Below, in pieces: positions 5,170 through 7,302 of a stretch of 7,302 nucleotides of DNA. This DNA comes from a bacterium UBA1790 (GTDB taxonomy: Bacteria > Bacteroidota > Bacteroidia > Bacteroidales > Muribaculaceae), in contig DCGA01000074.1 of assembly GCA_002314465.1 (NCBI GenBank), forward strand, positions 1 through 7,302, read 5' to 3'. Within the stretch, counting starts at the first letter, position 1. Each line of letters starts with the position of its first letter. The notes under the pieces are model-generated. The model saw only the letters and a program-made list of their open reading frames with translations, was not told where the DNA came from and did no database searches. Position numbers and translations under genes: made by a program.

Positions 5170-6981
5170 ATGAAAATTAAAAGATTATTGACATTGCTCG
5201 TGGGAGCGGCTACTATCGCCACTGCTGTAGCACAGATGTCACTCCCCACCATGAAGGTGAGCGGTAAGGATTTCCGTTACTATCAGGTGGGCGACAAGGA
5301 GTCGATACACGGCGTTTCGCAGAAGAGCGGAATCGCGGTCGAGGACATCGTTGCTGCCAACCCTTCGGCTGCCACAGGCCTTGTGAAGAAGCAACTGCTG
5401 CTCTTCCCCGTAACCCCCGTTAACCCACAGGCAACCGTGCCGGCAAGTATGAATGTGACAGCAACAACTGCACAGAACTACACGCTGGGTGCAGGCGAAA
5501 ACCTTTACACCGTAGCCAAGAAGTTCAACGCATCGGTTGAGGGATTGCTCAGTTCTAATATCAAACTCTCCCCCGATGAGTTTACAGAGTGCGCCAAGAT
5601 TAAGGTTGTCCCCAACTCGGCCATGCCGTTCTACTACGAGACCACCGACGTGAAGTTCCACAACCACACTATACAGAACAACGAGACGTTCAGTTCAATA
5701 GCCAATCTTTATGGCACCGACCAGCTTACCCTCCAGAAGCTTAACCCCGCAGTTGACAAGCTCAAGAAGGGTAAAACAATCGTTGTTCCCCGCACCAGCA
5801 AGGTGCGCGTGATGGGCACAATGGAGAGCGTGAGCATGAGCGACCTCGAAGCCTACTATCGTCCGCGTGTGGGCGACATCCACTTCAAGCTCGTCGAGGA
5901 GCAGCGCAACAGCGTGTACAACGTGGGCATCATCCTCCCCTTCCAGTTGCAGAAGGCCGACGCACCCAAGCAGGCTTACCTCTACACTGACTTCCTCAAG
6001 GGCTTCATGATTGCCATCGACAGCGTGGGCAAGCAGGCAAGCCGCAAGATCAACGTAAAGGTATATGACACACAGCACAACCTCAACGTAACCGACAGCC
6101 TCCTTGCGCTGCCCGAGATGCAAGAACTCAACTTCATCGTAGCACCGGGCGAGCCCAAGCAGCTCGAGCGCATCAACGCGTTCGGCAAGGAGCATGGCAT
6201 TCAGGTGCTTAACTGCTTCACAACCAAGAACGAAGATTACAAGACCAACCCCAACGTGCTGCTGGTCAACACCCCCACCCCCACACTGGTGAAGAACCTT
6301 ACCCAGTGGGTATGCGACCGCTTTGCAGGCTGCGAGGTTGTTTACCTTGAGGACGCTTCGAGCGATGCATCAGAGATGTTCAACCTCATCAAGAGCAACT
6401 TTACACAGGCTTCTATCAAGGGCACCACACTCAAGGTCGACGGCGAACTCTCGGCCGAGAAAGTGTCACGCGTGCTCAACCCCGGCACCAACTACCTCTT
6501 CGTGCCCTCTAACGGCAGCAAAGCGCTGCTCAAGAAGATTGTACCTGCGCTCAAGACCACCAAGGCCGACCGCTTCGACTGCGACATGAACCTCCTGGGA
6601 TTCCCCGAGTACATACTGCACCTCAAGGATTACCAGAGCGACCTCATGACCATCGATACCTATATGTTCTCGCGCTTCTTCAACGCCAAGGGCTTCCGCA
6701 CCCGCAACGTCGAGGCAAGCTACAGCAAGTGGTATGGCGGCACAATGCTCGACTCTTATCCCCACATGGGCCTCTTCGGCTTCGACACAGGCATGCTCGT
6801 GCTCAAGACTCTGGGCCAGGGAATCGACATCGACGAGAACACCGAGGTGCAGAAGGGCATCCAGACCGGCTTCAAGTTTAACCGCATCGACGGTTGCGAG
6901 GGCCTCATCAACCAGGCTGTTACCCTCGTACATTTCTCTCCCGACAAGAAAATCGAGAGCTTCGTAACTACCGACAAATGA
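5170..6981 (+). CDS. Exported LysM-repeat protein with C-terminal periplasmic-binding-like domain
   Basis: The protein (603 residues) starts with a signal peptide, MKIKRLLTLLVGAATIATAVA, with probable cleavage after residue 21. Three LysM-like peptidoglycan-binding repeats follow: about 36-80 (YYQVGDKESIHGVSQKSGI ending in LLLFP), 103-148 (YTLGAGENLYTVAKKFN ending in IKVVP) and 165-207 (HTIQNNETFSSIANLYG ending in KTIVVP). From about 248 the sequence resembles a type I periplasmic-binding fold, starting NVGIILPFQL and continuing YTDFLKGFMIAIDSV. Bacteroidota genomes commonly annotate this architecture as a PBP1-and-LysM domain protein. It probably sits in the periplasm on peptidoglycan; no transporter genes are adjacent, so a structural or regulatory role in the wall is likelier than solute uptake. 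Its stop overlaps the start of the next gene in ATGA, indicating translational coupling. Lysines are mostly AAG and asparagines mostly AAC, hinting at high expression. Domain calls are good; the exact role is inferred. Confidence 0.92.
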   Translation: MKIKRLLTLLVGAATIATAVAQMSLPTMKVSGKDFRYYQVGDKESIHGVSQKSGIAVEDIVAANPSAATGLVKKQLLLFPVTPVNPQATVPASMNVTATTAQNYTLGAGENLYTVAKKFNASVEGLLSSNIKLSPDEFTECAKIKVVPNSAMPFYYETTDVKFHNHTIQNNETFSSIANLYGTDQLTLQKLNPAVDKLKKGKTIVVPRTSKVRVMGTMESVSMSDLEAYYRPRVGDIHFKLVEEQRNSVYNVGIILPFQLQKADAPKQAYLYTDFLKGFMIAIDSVGKQASRKINVKVYDTQHNLNVTDSLLALPEMQELNFIVAPGEPKQLERINAFGKEHGIQVLNCFTTKNEDYKTNPNVLLVNTPTPTLVKNLTQWVCDRFAGCEVVYLEDASSDASEMFNLIKSNFTQASIKGTTLKVDGELSAEKVSRVLNPGTNYLFVPSNGSKALLKKIVPALKTTKADRFDCDMNLLGFPEYILHLKDYQSDLMTIDTYMFSRFFNAKGFRTRNVEASYSKWYGGTMLDSYPHMGLFGFDTGMLVLKTLGQGIDIDENTEVQKGIQTGFKFNRIDGCEGLINQAVTLVHFSPDKKIESFVTTDK

Positions 6982-7302
6982 AAAAACTGCTCACACTCCT
7001 CATAGCCACAACGCTGGGCTGCGCATCGCTCGCCGCACAAGACCACTATGCCGGTAACATCTCGGTGGGTGGCAAGGCCGGCGTGACCATGTCGCGCGTG
7101 CAGTTTACCCCCACCGTGCCACAGTCGTTCCTGCCTGGCATCATGATGGGCGTGACGGCACGATACATCGAGGAAAAGCACTTCGGCATCATCGCCGAGG
7201 TGAACTTTGAGCAGCGCGGCTGGAAGGAGACATTCGAGGGCTACGACTATCAGTTCCAGCGCCGACTCTCCTACATACAGATTCCCGTGATGACTCACAT
7301 CT
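6978..7302 (+). CDS. PorT-family outer-membrane beta-barrel protein, N-terminal part (3' end beyond the window)
   Basis: The frame starts in the ATGA overlap with the LysM gene and stays open for 108 codons to the right edge. Residues 1-20 (MKKLLTLLIATTLGCASLAA) are a signal peptide, with likely cleavage before QDHYAG. The mature part shows features of the small outer-membrane barrels of Bacteroidota (PorT/OMP_b-brl_2 type): a first strand ISVGGKAGVTMS, a strand-turn-strand pair MMGVTARYIEEKHFGIIAEV with NFEQRGWKE, and RRLSYIQIPVM, in which the L-Y-I-Q-I-P motif is typical of the family. Coupling to the LysM/PBP-like protein suggests that the two act together at the outer membrane-peptidoglycan interface, perhaps tethering or assembly (inference). 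The remainder, including the final strand, is not visible. Confidence 0.88.
   Translation, partial: MKKLLTLLIATTLGCASLAAQDHYAGNISVGGKAGVTMSRVQFTPTVPQSFLPGIMMGVTARYIEEKHFGIIAEVNFEQRGWKETFEGYDYQFQRRLSYIQIPVMTHI

Noticed and set aside
6466..7298. Minus-strand open frames of 155 and 180 residues under the LysM and barrel genes
   Set aside because: Typical antisense shadows of GC3-rich coding sequence; they overlap each other and two well-supported plus-strand genes.

Overview
The window looks like a chromosomal segment of an intestinal Bacteroidales bacterium, possibly Muribaculaceae-like, although family-level placement is inference. The evidence is a Bacteroidota-type outer-membrane receptor, a PorT-family beta-barrel start, a Bacteroidota-style fusion of LysM repeats with a periplasmic-binding fold, a lack of clear Shine-Dalgarno sequences, and several good matches to the Bacteroidota sigma -7 element TAnnTTTG just upstream of genes. 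No tRNA, rRNA, CRISPR array, insertion sequence or phage gene was seen.

Layout. (1) Positions 1-1123, minus strand: a regulator with an N-terminal heavy-metal-associated (HMA-like) MxCxxC domain joined to an AraC-type DNA-binding domain, followed by the 5' part of a TonB-dependent receptor that has its own TACCTTTG promoter element. This looks like a metal- or metallophore-responsive uptake module. (2) Positions 1124-1246: a short AT-rich divergent control region with a 6+6 dyad and candidate promoters on both strands. (3) Positions 1247-2752, plus strand: two unrecognised genes encoding N-terminally membrane-anchored or exported proteins of 76 and 399 residues, ended by a clear 11-bp hairpin terminator. 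(4) Positions 2867-5062: DNA primase dnaG with intact zinc-finger and TOPRIM motifs, an unusual low-complexity linker and its own promoter. (5) Positions 5170 to the right edge: an exported protein with three LysM-like repeats and a periplasmic-binding-like domain, translationally coupled by an ATGA overlap to the start of a PorT-family outer-membrane beta-barrel gene. This pair looks like a cell-envelope operon.

The regulator and receptor form one probable functional unit, and the LysM protein and barrel form another. The 76/399-residue pair is co-oriented but of unknown function. dnaG sits between these blocks as a housekeeping gene with its own transcription signals. The two edge genes are incomplete, and all long reverse-strand frames under dnaG and the LysM gene are read as shadows. 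No intergenic stretch exceeds 300 bases. No striking new multi-gene system is evident; the best leads are the HMA-AraC/receptor pair and the LysM/PBP-like/barrel operon.
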